Shown here: piece by piece, positions 17,629 through 27,777 of the stretch
Layout of the letters: every line of letters begins with the position of its first letter
How positions within the stretch are numbered: the stretch's first letter is position 1
Assembly: GCA_020851555.1 (NCBI GenBank)
Contig: JADZCM010000009.1
Coordinates: 1 to 64,000 of the forward strand
DNA from: Bryobacterales bacterium
GTDB taxonomy: Bacteria > Acidobacteriota > Terriglobia > Bryobacterales > Bryobacteraceae
Length of the DNA stretch: 64,000 nt
Direction of reading: 5' to 3'
Program-made: the position numbers and the translations under genes
The notes under the pieces: generated by a model
The model's input: the letters and a program-made list of their open reading frames with translations, nothing else
The model's database searches: none
Told to the model about the DNA's origin: nothing

Positions 17629-17796
17629 TCAACAGCACTTGGGGTTGCTGAACTTCTTCTGAAACCGGGCATTGGAGAAATCCCGCCAGGCCTCGCGGGA
17701 GTCCCGTAGATTGTGAGCGGCGAGGTGGCGCCGGTATGCGCTCTCGTCGCTCAGTTCCTTCAGCAGCCCGAAGATGACGCGCAGGAGCCTCTTCAT
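17629..17796 (-). CDS. CstA-associated small protein (YbdD/YjiX family)
   Basis: A 55-residue gene starting with an ATG that overlaps the cstA stop codon (ATGA). It reads [18 protein letters not shown] in the middle and ends in NPKCC followed by TGA. E. coli YbdD, the small partner of CstA, also ends in a Cys-Cys pair, and some members have selenocysteine there. It is thought to work with the CstA peptide/pyruvate carrier. The order cstA-ybdD with translational coupling is conserved. Confidence 0.8.
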   Translation of the reverse strand: MKRLLRVIFGLLKELSDESAYRRHLAAHNLRDSREAWRDFSNARFQKKFSNPKCC

Positions 17797-19859
17797 ATCC
17801 CCTCCTCACCCATCCGGGAGGCGACGAACGGCGCTTCATGGAGCTTTTCCACCCGGCGTCCGCTCAGGATTCCCGCCCACAGGCTTATGGAGGACAGCAG
17901 AATGGCGGCCACCAGCACCAGAAACACCCCGCAGACCACCGCGTCAAGCTGGGCGTTGAAGATCAGCGCCCTGGTTTCCGCCGCCTGCGCCGGGCTCATC
18001 CCCCCCGCGGCCAGCGCCGACTGCAATTGCGCCGCCTGCGCCAGGAATCCGACGCGCGGCAGCGGCGAGAAGATCTTCTGCCAGCTCGCGGTGAAGGTCA
18101 CCACGACCAGCCAGGCCAGCGGCACGCACGTGATCCACATGTACCGCGCCCCGTGCATCTTCACCAGGACGGTGGTCGCCACCGAGAGAGCCACCGCCGC
18201 CAGCAACTGGTTCGAGATCCCGAACAGAGGCCACAAGGTGTTGATCCCCCCCAGCGGGTCCCGGACGCCCTGGATCAGGAAGTACCCCCAGGCGCCGACC
18301 ACGGCCGCACTGGTGAGGAGCACTCCCGGCATCCAACTGACTCTGCCGAGCGGCTTCCAGACATGCCCCAGCAGGTCCTGGAGCATGAAGCGCCCGACGC
18401 GCGTTCCGGCGTCCACCACCGTGAGGATGAACAGCGCCTCGAACATGATGGCGAAGTGGTACCAGAAGCCGAGAACGGCGCGCCCTCCCGGACCGCTGGC
18501 GAAGATGTGGGCCATGCCGAGCGCCAGGGAGGGCGCCCCGCCCGTGCGCTGGAACAGGGTCTGCTCACCGACGTCCTGGGCCAGCGACGCCATCTCCGCC
18601 GCGGTGACCGGGAATCCCCAGGAGGTGATGGTGGCCACCGCCGCCTCCGGCGTGGCGCCCACGATGCCGCCCGGGGAGTTCACCGCGAAGAACACTCCGG
18701 GCTGGAGCACGCAAGCCGCGATCATGGCCATGATGGCCACAAATCCCTCCAGGAGCATGGAACCGTACCCGATGGGCATGGCGTGCCCCTCCCTGGAGAT
18801 CATCTTGGGCGTGGTCCCCGAGGAGATCAGCGAATGGAAGCCGGAGACCGCGCCGCAGGCGATGGTGATGAAGCAAAAAGGAAAGATCTTTCCGGCGAAG
18901 ATGGGCCCGGTGCCGTCCACGAAGCGCGTCAGAGGCGGAAGCGCCAGTTCGGGCCTGACCAGCACGATGCCCACCGCCAGCAGCATCACCACCCCGAGCT
19001 TCACGAACGTACTCAGGTAGTCGCGCGGGGCGAGCAGCAGCCAGACCGGCAGCGCGCTGGCGCAAAAGCCATAAATGATGATCGCAATGGCCAGCGCCAT
19101 CCCGCTCATGGTGAACAGTGGAGCCAGCGCGGGCGAGTGGGAGACCCACTGGCCGCCGAACACGCCCGCCACCACCAGCACGAAACCGATCAGGGAGATT
19201 TCCAGCACCCGGCCCGGCCTCCAGTAGCGCAGGTAGAGACCCATGAAGACCGCGATGGGCATGGTGGCGGCGATGGTGAACGTCCCCCAAGGGCTGCCTT
19301 TCAGCGCATTCACCACCACCAGCGCCACCACGGCCAGCAGGATGATCATGATCAGCAGGACGGTCAGCAGGGCGATGAGGCCGCCGGCCTTTCCGATCTC
19401 TTCCCGCGCCATCTGGCCGAGCGACTTGCCGTCGCGGCGCATGGAGCAGAACAGGATGGTGAAATCCTGAACGGCTCCGCCCAAAGCGGCGCCCAGGATG
19501 ATCCACAGCGTGCCGGGCAGGTAGCCGAACTGAGCCGCCAGGGTGGGGCCGACCAGCGGGCCCGGTCCGGCGATAGCGGCGAAATGGTGGCCGAAGAGGA
19601 TCCACTTGTGAGTGGGCTCGAAGTCGTGGCCGTTGCGCAACCGCTCGGCGGGCGTGGCGCGTGTATCGTTCAGGGCCATCACCTTGGCGGCGATGAACCT
19701 GGCGTAAAAGCGGTACCCCACCAGGTAGGTGCAGGCCGCGGCGAGCACCAGCCACATGCTGTTGACCGGCTCGCCGCGGTTCAGTGCAATCCCGGCCAGC
19801 AGGAATGCCGCGGCAATCGAGATAAGGGCCCACAGCGCGCGGCCCGCCATCTTCCTCAT
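17793..19859 (-). CDS. cstA: Carbon starvation protein A, pyruvate/peptide transporter
   Basis: 688 residues with about 16-18 membrane helices. Diagnostic blocks are [48 protein letters not shown] and [25 protein letters not shown]-type [14 protein letters not shown]. It imports pyruvate or peptides at the inner membrane, commonly induced by carbon limitation. Starts at Met1 or Met4 are both possible. It forms an operon with the 55-aa partner. No LytTR-type pyruvate sensor kinase or regulator is next to it. Confidence 0.93.
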   Translation of the reverse strand: MRKMAGRALWALISIAAAFLLAGIALNRGEPVNSMWLVLAAACTYLVGYRFYARFIAAKVMALNDTRATPAERLRNGHDFEPTHKWILFGHHFAAIAGPGPLVGPTLAAQFGYLPGTLWIILGAALGGAVQDFTILFCSMRRDGKSLGQMAREEIGKAGGLIALLTVLLIMIILLAVVALVVVNALKGSPWGTFTIAATMPIAVFMGLYLRYWRPGRVLEISLIGFVLVVAGVFGGQWVSHSPALAPLFTMSGMALAIAIIIYGFCASALPVWLLLAPRDYLSTFVKLGVVMLLAVGIVLVRPELALPPLTRFVDGTGPIFAGKIFPFCFITIACGAVSGFHSLISSGTTPKMISREGHAMPIGYGSMLLEGFVAIMAMIAACVLQPGVFFAVNSPGGIVGATPEAAVATITSWGFPVTAAEMASLAQDVGEQTLFQRTGGAPSLALGMAHIFASGPGGRAVLGFWYHFAIMFEALFILTVVDAGTRVGRFMLQDLLGHVWKPLGRVSWMPGVLLTSAAVVGAWGYFLIQGVRDPLGGINTLWPLFGISNQLLAAVALSVATTVLVKMHGARYMWITCVPLAWLVVVTFTASWQKIFSPLPRVGFLAQAAQLQSALAAGGMSPAQAAETRALIFNAQLDAVVCGVFLVLVAAILLSSISLWAGILSGRRVEKLHEAPFVASRMGEEGI

Positions 19860-20055
19860 GAGGGGATTCTATCGAATTGGCGGGCCCATCCAGAACCTCG
19901 GCACGCGGCGCGGGATGGCGGCGTCGCCGCCGGGGCAGGCGCTGCCGCCGTCACCGGAGGCCGTGAGCCGTGGTAGTCTTTGGAAGGCCTGCGGGGGAAC
20001 CCGGGCTGGAAACGCCCGGATCTTCCGCACGTCTTAAAGGGAGGGGAAGCGGACC

Positions 20056-21084
20056 GTGCGCGCGCTGGTGAAAAGCAGGGCTGAACCCGGGCTGTGGCTG
20101 GAGGACGTGCCGCGCCCGGAACCGGGCATCAATGACGTCCTGATCCGGGTCTTTCTCACGGGGATCTGCGGCACCGATCTGCACATCTACGACTGGGACG
20201 AGTGGGCCAGGACCACCATCCCGGTTCCCATGGTGGTCGGCCACGAATTCGTGGGCGAGATCGTCGAGACCGGCTCCAACGTCACCGGCTTCAAGCCCGG
20301 CGAGATCGTCGGCGGAGAGGGCCACGTAGTCTGCGGGCGCTGCCGCAACTGCCTCGCCGGACGAAGGCACCTGTGCGCCAGCACGCAGGGGCTCGGCGTA
20401 AACCGGCCCGGCGCTTTCGCCGAGTACGTGGTCCTGCCCATGAGCAACGTCTGGCGGCACAGGCCCAGCGTGCCCCTCGACATCGCGGCCATCTTCGACC
20501 CGTTCGGCAACGCCGTCCACACGGCGCTTACCTTCAAGGTGCTGGGGGAGGACGTGCTGATCACCGGCGCCGGGCCCATCGGCGTCATGGCCGCCGCCGT
20601 GGTGCGGCACGCCGGCGCGCGGCACGTGGTGATCACCGACGTCAACCGGTACCGCCTCGAACTCGCGCGCAAGGTGGGCGTCACCCTGGCGGTCGACACC
20701 CGCGAGCAGCCGCTGGGAGAGGTGCAGAAGCGCCTCGGGATGCGGGAGGGCTTCGACGTGGGGCTGGAGATGTCGGGCAATGCTTCGGCCTTCCGGGAGA
20801 TGCTCGCCAACGTCTGCCACGGCGCGCGCATCGCCCTGCTGGGGATTCCCGGCGGCGAGATGGCCATCGACTGGCGGCGGGTCATCTTCAACATGGTGAC
20901 CATCAAGGGTATCTACGGGCGCGAGATGTACGAGAGCTGGTACATGATGACGGCCATGCTCGAATCGGGGCTGGACATTTCACCCGTCATCACCCACCGG
21001 CTGGCCTGGCACGAATACGAGCAGGGTTTCGAGGCCATGCGTACGGGCCGGTCGGGCAAGGTGATTCTGGACTGGAGAGTATAG
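20056..21084 (+). CDS. tdh: L-threonine 3-dehydrogenase
   Basis: 342 residues of the zinc medium-chain dehydrogenase family, starting at GTG after GGGAGGGGAAGCG. Catalytic zinc ligands are C38 (GICGTDLH), H63 and E64 (GHEF). The structural zinc is held by C93, C96, C99 and C107. The NAD motif is [10 protein letters not shown]. The specific signature [15 protein letters not shown] and MYESWYMM segment mark Tdh. It oxidises threonine to 2-amino-3-ketobutyrate. kbl follows after 10 bp, so the two complete the threonine-to-glycine pathway. Confidence 0.95.
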   Translation: MRALVKSRAEPGLWLEDVPRPEPGINDVLIRVFLTGICGTDLHIYDWDEWARTTIPVPMVVGHEFVGEIVETGSNVTGFKPGEIVGGEGHVVCGRCRNCLAGRRHLCASTQGLGVNRPGAFAEYVVLPMSNVWRHRPSVPLDIAAIFDPFGNAVHTALTFKVLGEDVLITGAGPIGVMAAAVVRHAGARHVVITDVNRYRLELARKVGVTLAVDTREQPLGEVQKRLGMREGFDVGLEMSGNASAFREMLANVCHGARIALLGIPGGEMAIDWRRVIFNMVTIKGIYGREMYESWYMMTAMLESGLDISPVITHRLAWHEYEQGFEAMRTGRSGKVILDWRV

Positions 21085-21094
21085 GAGCCTGACG

Positions 21095-22288
21095 ATGTAC
21101 GGCAAGGCGCGGGAGGAACTGGCGGCCCGGCTCGAAGAGATCTCGAACGCGGGCCTGTTCAAGCGCGAGCGGGTGCTGGGGACGCCGCAGCAGGCGCGCG
21201 TGGGCGTCCCCGAAGGCGAAGCGCTGAACCTGTGCGCCAACAACTATCTCGGCCTGGCGAACCACCCCGAGGTGGTGCGGGCGGCCCAGGAGGCACTCGC
21301 CCGGTGGGGCTTCGGCATGGCCTCGGTCCGGTTCATCTGCGGCACGCAGGAGATCCACAAGGAACTGGAACGCCGCTTGAGCGGGTTCCTGGGGACCGAG
21401 GATGCGATCCTCTACAACTCCTGCTTCGACGCCAACGGAGGGCTGTTCGAGACGCTGCTCGACGAACGGGACGCCGTCATCTCCGACGAGTTGAATCACG
21501 CCAGCATCATTGACGGGATCCGGCTGTCAAAGGCGAAGCGGTTCCGGTTCCGCAACTCGGACATGGAGGACCTGGAGGCAAGGCTGAAGGAGGCCGCCGG
21601 GGCGCGCCACATCCTGATCGCGACGGACGGCGTCTTTTCCATGGACGGCTACATCGCGCGCCTCAGCGAGATCTGCGGCCTGGCCGAGCGGCACGGCGCC
21701 ATGGTGATGGTGGACGATTCCCACGCGGTGGGTTTCCTGGGCCCCACGGGGCGCGGCACCCATGAACATTGCCGTGTGATGGGGCGCGTGGATATTCTCA
21801 CCGGCACGCTGGGGAAAGCTCTGGGAGGCGCCTGCGGCGGCTATACGGCGGCGCGGAGGGAGATCGTCGCCCTGCTCAGGCAGCGTTCGCGCCCCTACCT
21901 GTTCTCCAATTCCCTCCCCCCGGTGGTGGCGGCCGCGTCCCTCAAGGTGCTCGACCTGGTCACCGCCTCCGGCGGCTTGCGCCTCCGGCTGATGGAAAAC
22001 GCCGCGTTCTTCCGCCGGAGAATGACCTCCCTGGGCTTTGACATTCCCCCCGGCGAGCACCCGATCGTCCCGGTGATGCTCGGCGACGCGCGCCTGGCGG
22101 TGAGACTGGCTGAAGCGTTGTTAAAGAAAGGGATTTACGTCGTGGCCTTCTCCTATCCCGTGGTCCCCAAGGACCGGGCCAGAATCCGGGTCCAGGTCTC
22201 CGCGGCTCACACCAGGGAGGATCTGGAGTTTGCCGCCCTCGGGTTCGCCGAAGCGAGAGCGGAAGTGGACAACAGTTTACACTCGTAA
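21095..22288 (+). CDS. kbl: Glycine C-acetyltransferase (2-amino-3-ketobutyrate CoA ligase)
   Basis: A 397-residue alpha-oxoamine synthase. The PLP lysine is K241 in [16 protein letters not shown], the cofactor Asp lies in [12 protein letters not shown], and [16 protein letters not shown] is typical of Kbl. It converts 2-amino-3-ketobutyrate plus CoA into glycine and acetyl-CoA in the cytosol. Direct pairing with tdh argues against the related BioF or serine palmitoyltransferase. Confidence 0.95.
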   Translation: MYGKAREELAARLEEISNAGLFKRERVLGTPQQARVGVPEGEALNLCANNYLGLANHPEVVRAAQEALARWGFGMASVRFICGTQEIHKELERRLSGFLGTEDAILYNSCFDANGGLFETLLDERDAVISDELNHASIIDGIRLSKAKRFRFRNSDMEDLEARLKEAAGARHILIATDGVFSMDGYIARLSEICGLAERHGAMVMVDDSHAVGFLGPTGRGTHEHCRVMGRVDILTGTLGKALGGACGGYTAARREIVALLRQRSRPYLFSNSLPPVVAAASLKVLDLVTASGGLRLRLMENAAFFRRRMTSLGFDIPPGEHPIVPVMLGDARLAVRLAEALLKKGIYVVAFSYPVVPKDRARIRVQVSAAHTREDLEFAALGFAEARAEVDNSLHS

Positions 22289-22324
22289 CAGAAACCTGCC
22301 GGGGTTTTCAGCCTTCGGATTAGT

Positions 22325-23917
22325 ATGCAGGCCCAGCCAGCAGTACGCACCGCCCTTGGAGCATCTCTGGCCCTCTGGGCGATGATGTCCCCTGGAAGGG
22401 CGCAGGATCTGGAGCCCATTCCGGCGCCGGACCCGTCGCCAAAGGTTTCCGTCAGAGCCGCCACACGCCTGCTGGACCAGGCTACGTTCGGAGCGGCACC
22501 CGGAGCGGTCTACGGGGTTCAGCGGCTCGGGATGGAAAGCTGGATCGAGACGCAGTTCTCAGCTCCGGAGTCGCCCATCTCCGACGCCCCCGCGGACGTA
22601 ACGAATCTCACCACCGTCCAGCAGGAGTTCTTCTACAACGCCATGAACGGCGGCGACCAGTTGCGCCAGCGGGTGGCTTTCGCGCTAAGCAAGATCTGGG
22701 TTGTTTCGGGCGCGCGGTTCAACGATCCGGCGGCGATCGTCCCCTACCTGCGCGTTCTTCAGAAGCACGCTTTCGGCAACTACTACGACCTGATGTCCGA
22801 GATCACCCTGAATCCGGCCATGGGGCGCTATCTCGACATGGCTAACAACGTGAAACCGAACCCCGCCCTCGGCCGGAGCGCCAACGAAAACTACGCCAGG
22901 GAGTTGCTGCAACTGTTCACCATCGGCACTTACGAACTGAACCCGGACGGAAGCCGGCGCATGGACGGCCAGGGACGGCCAATCCAGGCGTACGGCCAGC
23001 CGGAGATCGTCGGCTTCGCGCGGGCTTTCACCGGCTGGACCTATCCGCCCGTACCCGGGCAAGCGTCCGGGGCGCGCAACCCGGTCCGGTATGATGGCCC
23101 GATGGTTCCGTTCGCGGCCAATCACGATACGGGAGAGAAGATGCTGCTCGGCGGCACGCTGCTGCCGGCCGGCCAGTCTCCGGAGAAGGACCTCGCCGGC
23201 GCGTTGTCCAACGTGTTTCACCATCCCAACGTGGGGCCATTCATCGGGAAACAGTTGATCCAGCAACTGGTGACGAGCAACCCCAGCCCGGAGTACGTCA
23301 GCCGCGTGGCCTCGGCCTTCGCGGACAACGGCCAGGGGGTGCGCGGGGACATGAGGGCGGTCATCCGGGCCGTGCTGCTCGACCCCGAAGCCCGGATGTA
23401 TGACGACTCCCCTCCGCCCGAGGCACACCGCTACGGCCATCTGCGGGAGCCCGTGCTGCTGGTTACCGGGCTGCTGCGAAGGCTCGGCGCCGGCGTGCCG
23501 CGCGACAACAACCTGGCCGGGTATGCCCGCAACCTGGACCAGAATGTCTACTTCCCTCCGACCGTGTTCAGCTACTTCGCGCCGGGCTATGAGATCCCGG
23601 GGGCCGGAGCGCTCGGACCCGAGTTTCAACTGCTTTCGCCGTCGCGGGCCATCGCGCGGCTCAACTTCCTCAACCAGTTGTTCTTCTCCACGCCCGGAGG
23701 GGGAACGCCGCTGGATCTCAGCGCATTCACCGCCGCCGCCCGGGAGCCGGAGGCGCTGGTGAGACTCGTGAACCAGGTCCTGATGGCCGGAGCCATGACG
23801 GCCGAACTCCGTCAGGCGATCCTCCAGGCGGTGAACGCCACTACGGACAGCCAGCTTCGGGCAAAAACGGCGCTCTATCTGGCGGCCGCTTCCGGCGCAT
23901 TTCAGGTGGTGCAATAG
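22325..23917 (+). CDS. DUF1800 family exported protein
   Basis: 530 residues with a signal peptide ending near GRAQ (26). RAATRLLDQATFGAAP, QRVAFALSKIWVVS, NENYARELLQLFTIGTYELN and VLLDPEARM are the hallmark blocks of DUF1800. The biochemical role is unknown; relatives are abundant in Acidobacteria, Planctomycetes and Bacteroidetes and are nearly always paired with a DUF1501 gene. Here the DUF1501 gene begins 2 nt after the stop, so the pair is one operon. Confidence 0.88.
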   Translation: MQAQPAVRTALGASLALWAMMSPGRAQDLEPIPAPDPSPKVSVRAATRLLDQATFGAAPGAVYGVQRLGMESWIETQFSAPESPISDAPADVTNLTTVQQEFFYNAMNGGDQLRQRVAFALSKIWVVSGARFNDPAAIVPYLRVLQKHAFGNYYDLMSEITLNPAMGRYLDMANNVKPNPALGRSANENYARELLQLFTIGTYELNPDGSRRMDGQGRPIQAYGQPEIVGFARAFTGWTYPPVPGQASGARNPVRYDGPMVPFAANHDTGEKMLLGGTLLPAGQSPEKDLAGALSNVFHHPNVGPFIGKQLIQQLVTSNPSPEYVSRVASAFADNGQGVRGDMRAVIRAVLLDPEARMYDDSPPPEAHRYGHLREPVLLVTGLLRRLGAGVPRDNNLAGYARNLDQNVYFPPTVFSYFAPGYEIPGAGALGPEFQLLSPSRAIARLNFLNQLFFSTPGGGTPLDLSAFTAAAREPEALVRLVNQVLMAGAMTAELRQAILQAVNATTDSQLRAKTALYLAAASGAFQVVQ

Positions 23918-23919
23918 CC

Positions 23920-25269
23920 ATGAAGATCACGCGACGTGCACTGTTTCGTTTCGGCCTTTCGGCGGGCGCCACGGGAGTGGCGGGCCGCTTCAGCCGCTTC
24001 GGGCTCTGGAACGCCCTGGCGCAGGACGCCTACGACTACAAGGCGCTGGTGTGCCTCTTTCTGTTCGGCGGCAATGACAGCAATAACCTCATAGTGCCGC
24101 TGGAGACGCGCGAATACAACGCATACAAACTGCTGCGCAGGGGCCTGGCGCTGGAGGCTTCCACGCTGCTGCCGGTGAACGCGCTGACGGGCGGCGCGGC
24201 TTATGGCTTCCATCCGAAGCTCTCCGAACTCCGGCAGTCCTACGTCAACGGCCGCCTGGCGGTGGTCGCCAATGTGGGCACGCTGGTGGCTCCGGTGACG
24301 CGGCCGCAATACCTGGCGGGGGCCGCCGTCCCGAGCAACCTGTTCTCGCACCTGGATCAACAGACCGAATGGCAGACCGCGTCCCCGCAGGCGACGGCGG
24401 CGACGGGTTGGGCGGGACGCCTGGCGGACAGGATCGCGGGGTGGAACGCGCCGCCCGCTTTCCCAGCCTTCATATCCGTGAGCGGCAGCCAGATTCTGGG
24501 GCAGGGCGAGCGGACACAGCCCGGGACCGTGATCCCGGGGCGCGGGCTCGGCCCGGCCGGCTTCAACACGAGCGCCGCTTCACAGGCGCGGTTCCGGGGG
24601 CTACAGCAGATTTTGACGTTCGATACCGGAATGACGCTGGTGCATGCCGCCAACTCCATCCTGGAGCAGGGATTGCAGGATGACGCACGCCTCAGCAAGG
24701 CTCTGCAAGGCCTGCCGGCGCTCCAGACGGTTTTCCCGGCTACCGGCATCGGCCAGCAGTTGCAGCAGGTGGCGCGGCTGATTCAGGCGCGGCAGCAGCT
24801 CGGCATGCGCCGGCAGCTCTTCTTCGCCTCTCTGGGCGGATTCGACACGCACATCGGACAGTTGGCGACGCAGGAGAGCCTGTTCACGCAACTCTCCACG
24901 GCCGTTTCCGCCTTTGAGAACGCCACGCTCGAACTGGGGGTGGACCAGCAGGTCACCCTGTTCACGGAGTCCGACTTCAACCGCACTTTCCAGCCCAACG
25001 GGAACGCCGGTACGGACCACGCCTGGGGCGGCCACCACATCGTCCTGGGGGGCGCGGTGCGGGGCGGCGACATCTACGGCCGGTTCCCCACATTCGAACT
25101 GGGCGGCCCGGATGACGCGGCCAGCGAGGGCCGGTGGATCCCGTCGGTTTCGGTCGATCAGTACGCAGCCACGCTGGCCGCCTGGTTCGGCGTGGACGCG
25201 GACGGACTCACGGCGGTATTCCCTAACCTCTCGAACTTCGAAACCCGGAACCTGGGCTTCCTGCCGTAG
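23920..25269 (+). CDS. DUF1501 family Tat-exported protein
   Basis: 449 residues. KITRRALFRFGLSAGA gives a twin-arginine signal. LVCLFLFGGNDSNNLIVPLE, GFHPKLSELRQSY, FASLGGFDTHIGQL and DFNRTFQPNGNAGTDHAWGGHH (key part GTDHAWGGHH) match DUF1501, whose fold resembles alkaline phosphatase/sulfatase. Activity is unproven in this family. It is paired with the DUF1800 gene; the partners probably meet in the periplasm. Confidence 0.88.
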   Translation: MKITRRALFRFGLSAGATGVAGRFSRFGLWNALAQDAYDYKALVCLFLFGGNDSNNLIVPLETREYNAYKLLRRGLALEASTLLPVNALTGGAAYGFHPKLSELRQSYVNGRLAVVANVGTLVAPVTRPQYLAGAAVPSNLFSHLDQQTEWQTASPQATAATGWAGRLADRIAGWNAPPAFPAFISVSGSQILGQGERTQPGTVIPGRGLGPAGFNTSAASQARFRGLQQILTFDTGMTLVHAANSILEQGLQDDARLSKALQGLPALQTVFPATGIGQQLQQVARLIQARQQLGMRRQLFFASLGGFDTHIGQLATQESLFTQLSTAVSAFENATLELGVDQQVTLFTESDFNRTFQPNGNAGTDHAWGGHHIVLGGAVRGGDIYGRFPTFELGGPDDAASEGRWIPSVSVDQYAATLAAWFGVDADGLTAVFPNLSNFETRNLGFLP

Positions 25270-25296
25270 GAGCCATTCCGCGCCCCTCCGGTGGCG

Positions 25297-26337
25297 TCAG
25301 TAGGCCCAGCGCCAGAGGCTGGCTCCGGCGGTGTAGCCCGCTCCCACCGCCGCGAACAGCACCAGGTCTCCCTTCCTGATCCGGCCGGCGGCCAGCGCGT
25401 CGCGAGCCGCCAGGGGCAGCGTCGCCGAGGTGGTGTTGCCGTAGTCCTCGATGTTGATGACGACCTGATCCTCGTTCAGCCCCAACCGGTCCGCCGTGGC
25501 GGTGACGATCCGGCGATTGGCCTGGTGCGGGATGAGCACCCGGACATCCCGGGGGCTCACGCCGTTGCGGGCCAGCAGGTCGCGGCAAGCTTCGTACATC
25601 CTGCGAACGGCGTACTTGAAAACCTGCTGCCCCTCCTGGTGGACGAAATGGAGGCGCTTCTCAACCGTTTCCGCCGAAGCCGGCAGCCGGCTTCCGCCCG
25701 CGGGCATATTCAGGAACGGGGCTCCGGAGCCGTCGATCTCGCCGAGGAAGTCGATGAAGCCCTCCTCGTTGCCGGACGGCTCCAGCAGGAGCGCGCCCGC
25801 GCCGTCGCCGAAGAGCACGCAGGTGGTGCGGTCCTTATAGTCCACGATCCTCGACATGGTGTCCGCGCCGATGACCAGCACCCGGCGGTGCGTGCCCGCG
25901 GCGACCAGGTGGGCGCCGGTGGTCAGGCCGTAGAGAAAGCCGGAGCAGGCGGCGATCAGGTCGAACCCCCAGCATCCCTTCGCTCCGATTCTGTCCTGCA
26001 CCAGGCAGGCAGTCGAGGGGAAGAACATGTCCGGCGTGACGGTGCAAACGATGATGGCATCCAGTTCGGAGGGATCCACCCCGCGTTGAGCCAGCGCCGC
26101 CCGGGCGGCTTCCGCCGCCAGGTCCGAGGTGGCCATCGCGGGATCCGCGATGTGGCGCTGCCGGATTCCGGTGCGCTCCAGGATCCACTCGTCCGAGGTT
26201 TCGACAAGCTGTTGGAGATCGGCGTTGGTCAGCAACCGCGGGGGTGTGTAGCAGCCCACCGCGGTGATCTTCGCGCGGCGGACCGGCGTGCCCACGGCCT
26301 CTGGGAATGACGATGAGTTCACTCTGCTATGGTACAA
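25297..26337 (-). CDS. fabH: Beta-ketoacyl-ACP synthase III
   Basis: 346 residues. The Cys-His-Asn triad is C131 (AACSGF), H271 (IPHQANRR) and N301 (YGNTTSA). It condenses acetyl-CoA with malonyl-ACP to start fatty acid synthesis. Typical FabH proteins begin shortly before RRAKITAVGCY, so the first 15-20 residues may not be translated; GTG at 26295 is an alternative start. The given start lies only 7 bp from that of the divergent gene, which also favours a later start. It stands outside any fab cluster. Confidence 0.92.
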   Translation of the reverse strand: MYHSRVNSSSFPEAVGTPVRRAKITAVGCYTPPRLLTNADLQQLVETSDEWILERTGIRQRHIADPAMATSDLAAEAARAALAQRGVDPSELDAIIVCTVTPDMFFPSTACLVQDRIGAKGCWGFDLIAACSGFLYGLTTGAHLVAAGTHRRVLVIGADTMSRIVDYKDRTTCVLFGDGAGALLLEPSGNEEGFIDFLGEIDGSGAPFLNMPAGGSRLPASAETVEKRLHFVHQEGQQVFKYAVRRMYEACRDLLARNGVSPRDVRVLIPHQANRRIVTATADRLGLNEDQVVINIEDYGNTTSATLPLAARDALAAGRIRKGDLVLFAAVGAGYTAGASLWRWAY

Positions 26338-26344
26338 ATGAAGC

Positions 26345-27061
26345 TTGGTGCAAGTCGAGAGCGCGCTCCGGTTTGAGTCCCCCGTGGAATTGTTCGCGCG
26401 AGTGTTCCGTGCGCTGAGGCCGAGAACCCCTCTGCCGGAGATCTCGGTCCAGTTCCGCAGCTACGCGGACGCCAACAGCCAGGTCCGTCTGGAGAACGGC
26501 CGTCTCCAGGTGAGGGTCACGGACCTGCTCCAGGGAGCGCCCGCTCCTGTCCTGGAGGCGCTGGCCTTCCTCCTGCTCGGCAAGCTTTTCCGCAGGCCGG
26601 TCCCACGGATCTACAGCCACCGGTACCGGCTGTACCTGAACCGCCGCGATGTGCGCCGGAGCCTGCATCTGGTGCGGCAGATCCGGGGGCGGAAGATCCT
26701 GGCGGGGCCGAAAGGCCGCACCTGCGACCTCGACGAGATCTTTGAAGAGCTGAACATCCGCCACTTCGACGGCCTGCTGGCCCGGCCGGCTTTGAGTTGG
26801 AGCGCCAGGCCGTCGCGCTGCACGCTGGGGCACTACGACCCTTCCCACAACGCCATCATCATCAGCCGCCTGCTGGATTCACCGGACGTGCCGGGCGTGG
26901 CAGTGGAGTACGTGCTGTTCCACGAGATGCTCCACCTGCGGTTTCCGGTTGAGTACCGCGGCGCGCGGCGCAGGGTGCATACGCCCGAGTTTCACAAGGC
27001 GGAACAGGCCTTCCCCCGCCTGCCGGAAGCCAAACTCGCGCTCAGGCGCTTGCGCGGCTGA
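26345..27061 (+). CDS. SprT-like zinc metalloprotease
   Basis: 238 residues. HEMLH (H193, E194, H197) with VHTPEFHKAE around 211-220 supplies the zinc site and the third His, as in SprT/WLM-type gluzincins. LDEIFEELNIRHFDGLLARP precedes it, as in SprT-like domains (key part FEELNIRHFDG). The first 100 residues are helical and basic with unknown role. No C-terminal zinc ribbon is seen. Start is TTG or the adjacent GTG. It is likely cytosolic; a role in DNA-protein crosslink repair would be by analogy only. Confidence 0.75.
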   Translation: MVQVESALRFESPVELFARVFRALRPRTPLPEISVQFRSYADANSQVRLENGRLQVRVTDLLQGAPAPVLEALAFLLLGKLFRRPVPRIYSHRYRLYLNRRDVRRSLHLVRQIRGRKILAGPKGRTCDLDEIFEELNIRHFDGLLARPALSWSARPSRCTLGHYDPSHNAIIISRLLDSPDVPGVAVEYVLFHEMLHLRFPVEYRGARRRVHTPEFHKAEQAFPRLPEAKLALRRLRG

Positions 27062-27086
27062 GTGCTGCTTCGGTTGGAAGGCAGTC

Positions 27087-27620
27087 TCAGGCCGCCGCAG
27101 CCTGTCTCGCCAGAGCTTGCCGCCTCAGATGCGACCGCATGTCATCCAGAGCCACTACCAGACGCCGCGTATCGGAAGGCTGGAGCCCCAAGCCATAAAG
27201 TCTCAGCCGCCATTCGGCGGCCAGCATGGCGAAACCGAACTGGACCCGGCGCTGGACCAGGCCCCAGGCCAGGTCCGGCCGATCCACGGGTGAGTTCGCC
27301 ATGTAGAGAGCGATCATGGACTCGAGCTTGCGGTAGTCGGACTTCAAGCACCGCAGGTACCCGCGGAAGACCCGCATGCGTTCACGGCGCAATCGCCGCG
27401 CGATCCCCGGGTTGAAGCCCCGCTGCCGTTCCAGGAAGCGATAGTCGGCGTCGGAGAACAGCCTCTCCATGGGCCGGTACTTGGCCACGGAGAACCGGCT
27501 CAGCCACTCGGTACTGACCAGTTCAGCCTTGGCCGGAGAAGCCAATCTCCGGATCAGCAGTCCGAAGGCGACCGCTACTCCCAGCGTCACCATCGTCGCC
27601 AGTGTGATGTATGCAAGCAT
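27087..27620 (-). CDS. Membrane-anchored hypothetical protein
   Basis: 177 residues that I do not recognise. One N-terminal helix (about 3-24) anchors a basic helical cytosolic part: FLERQRGFNPGIARRLRRER, LRCLKSDYRKLESMIALYM and VVALDDMRSHLRRQAL. Together with the next gene upstream it may form a membrane pair. The gap to that gene holds an AGTACT-TTT-AGTAC palindrome (27737-27749). Confidence 0.6.
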   Translation of the reverse strand: MLAYITLATMVTLGVAVAFGLLIRRLASPAKAELVSTEWLSRFSVAKYRPMERLFSDADYRFLERQRGFNPGIARRLRRERMRVFRGYLRCLKSDYRKLESMIALYMANSPVDRPDLAWGLVQRRVQFGFAMLAAEWRLRLYGLGLQPSDTRRLVVALDDMRSHLRRQALARQAAAA

Positions 27621-27777
27621 CCTTAACCGTTCACCTCGGCCCGAAAGGACCAGCTACCAGTACTCTCTCCCGCAGAACCCGTTTTTCCATCGGTTCCTGG
27701 AAAGAATATAGCGGAAGCCGGAACAGCCGCGCAATAGTACTTTTAGTACAAAAGGCTTAGATCCCTGCAGGGAAACG

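Noticed and set aside
17620-17631. Selenocysteine readthrough at the end of the CstA partner gene
   Set aside because: The codons after the TGA give PPLGRCRRLS and then a stop, not a family-like end; the preceding Cys-Cys already completes the motif.
17838-19976. A 712-codon plus-strand frame opposite cstA
   Set aside because: The translation is a charged repetitive antisense of membrane helices; cstA on the minus strand is clear.
19860-20055. Possible glycine or other riboswitch before tdh-kbl
   Set aside because: The 196-bp leader has GC-rich hairpins but no conserved riboswitch core that I can recognise.
22325-25269. DUF1800/DUF1501 pair as a new system
   Set aside because: The pair is common in Acidobacteria and Planctomycetes and was kept as ordinary annotation, although its function is still unknown.
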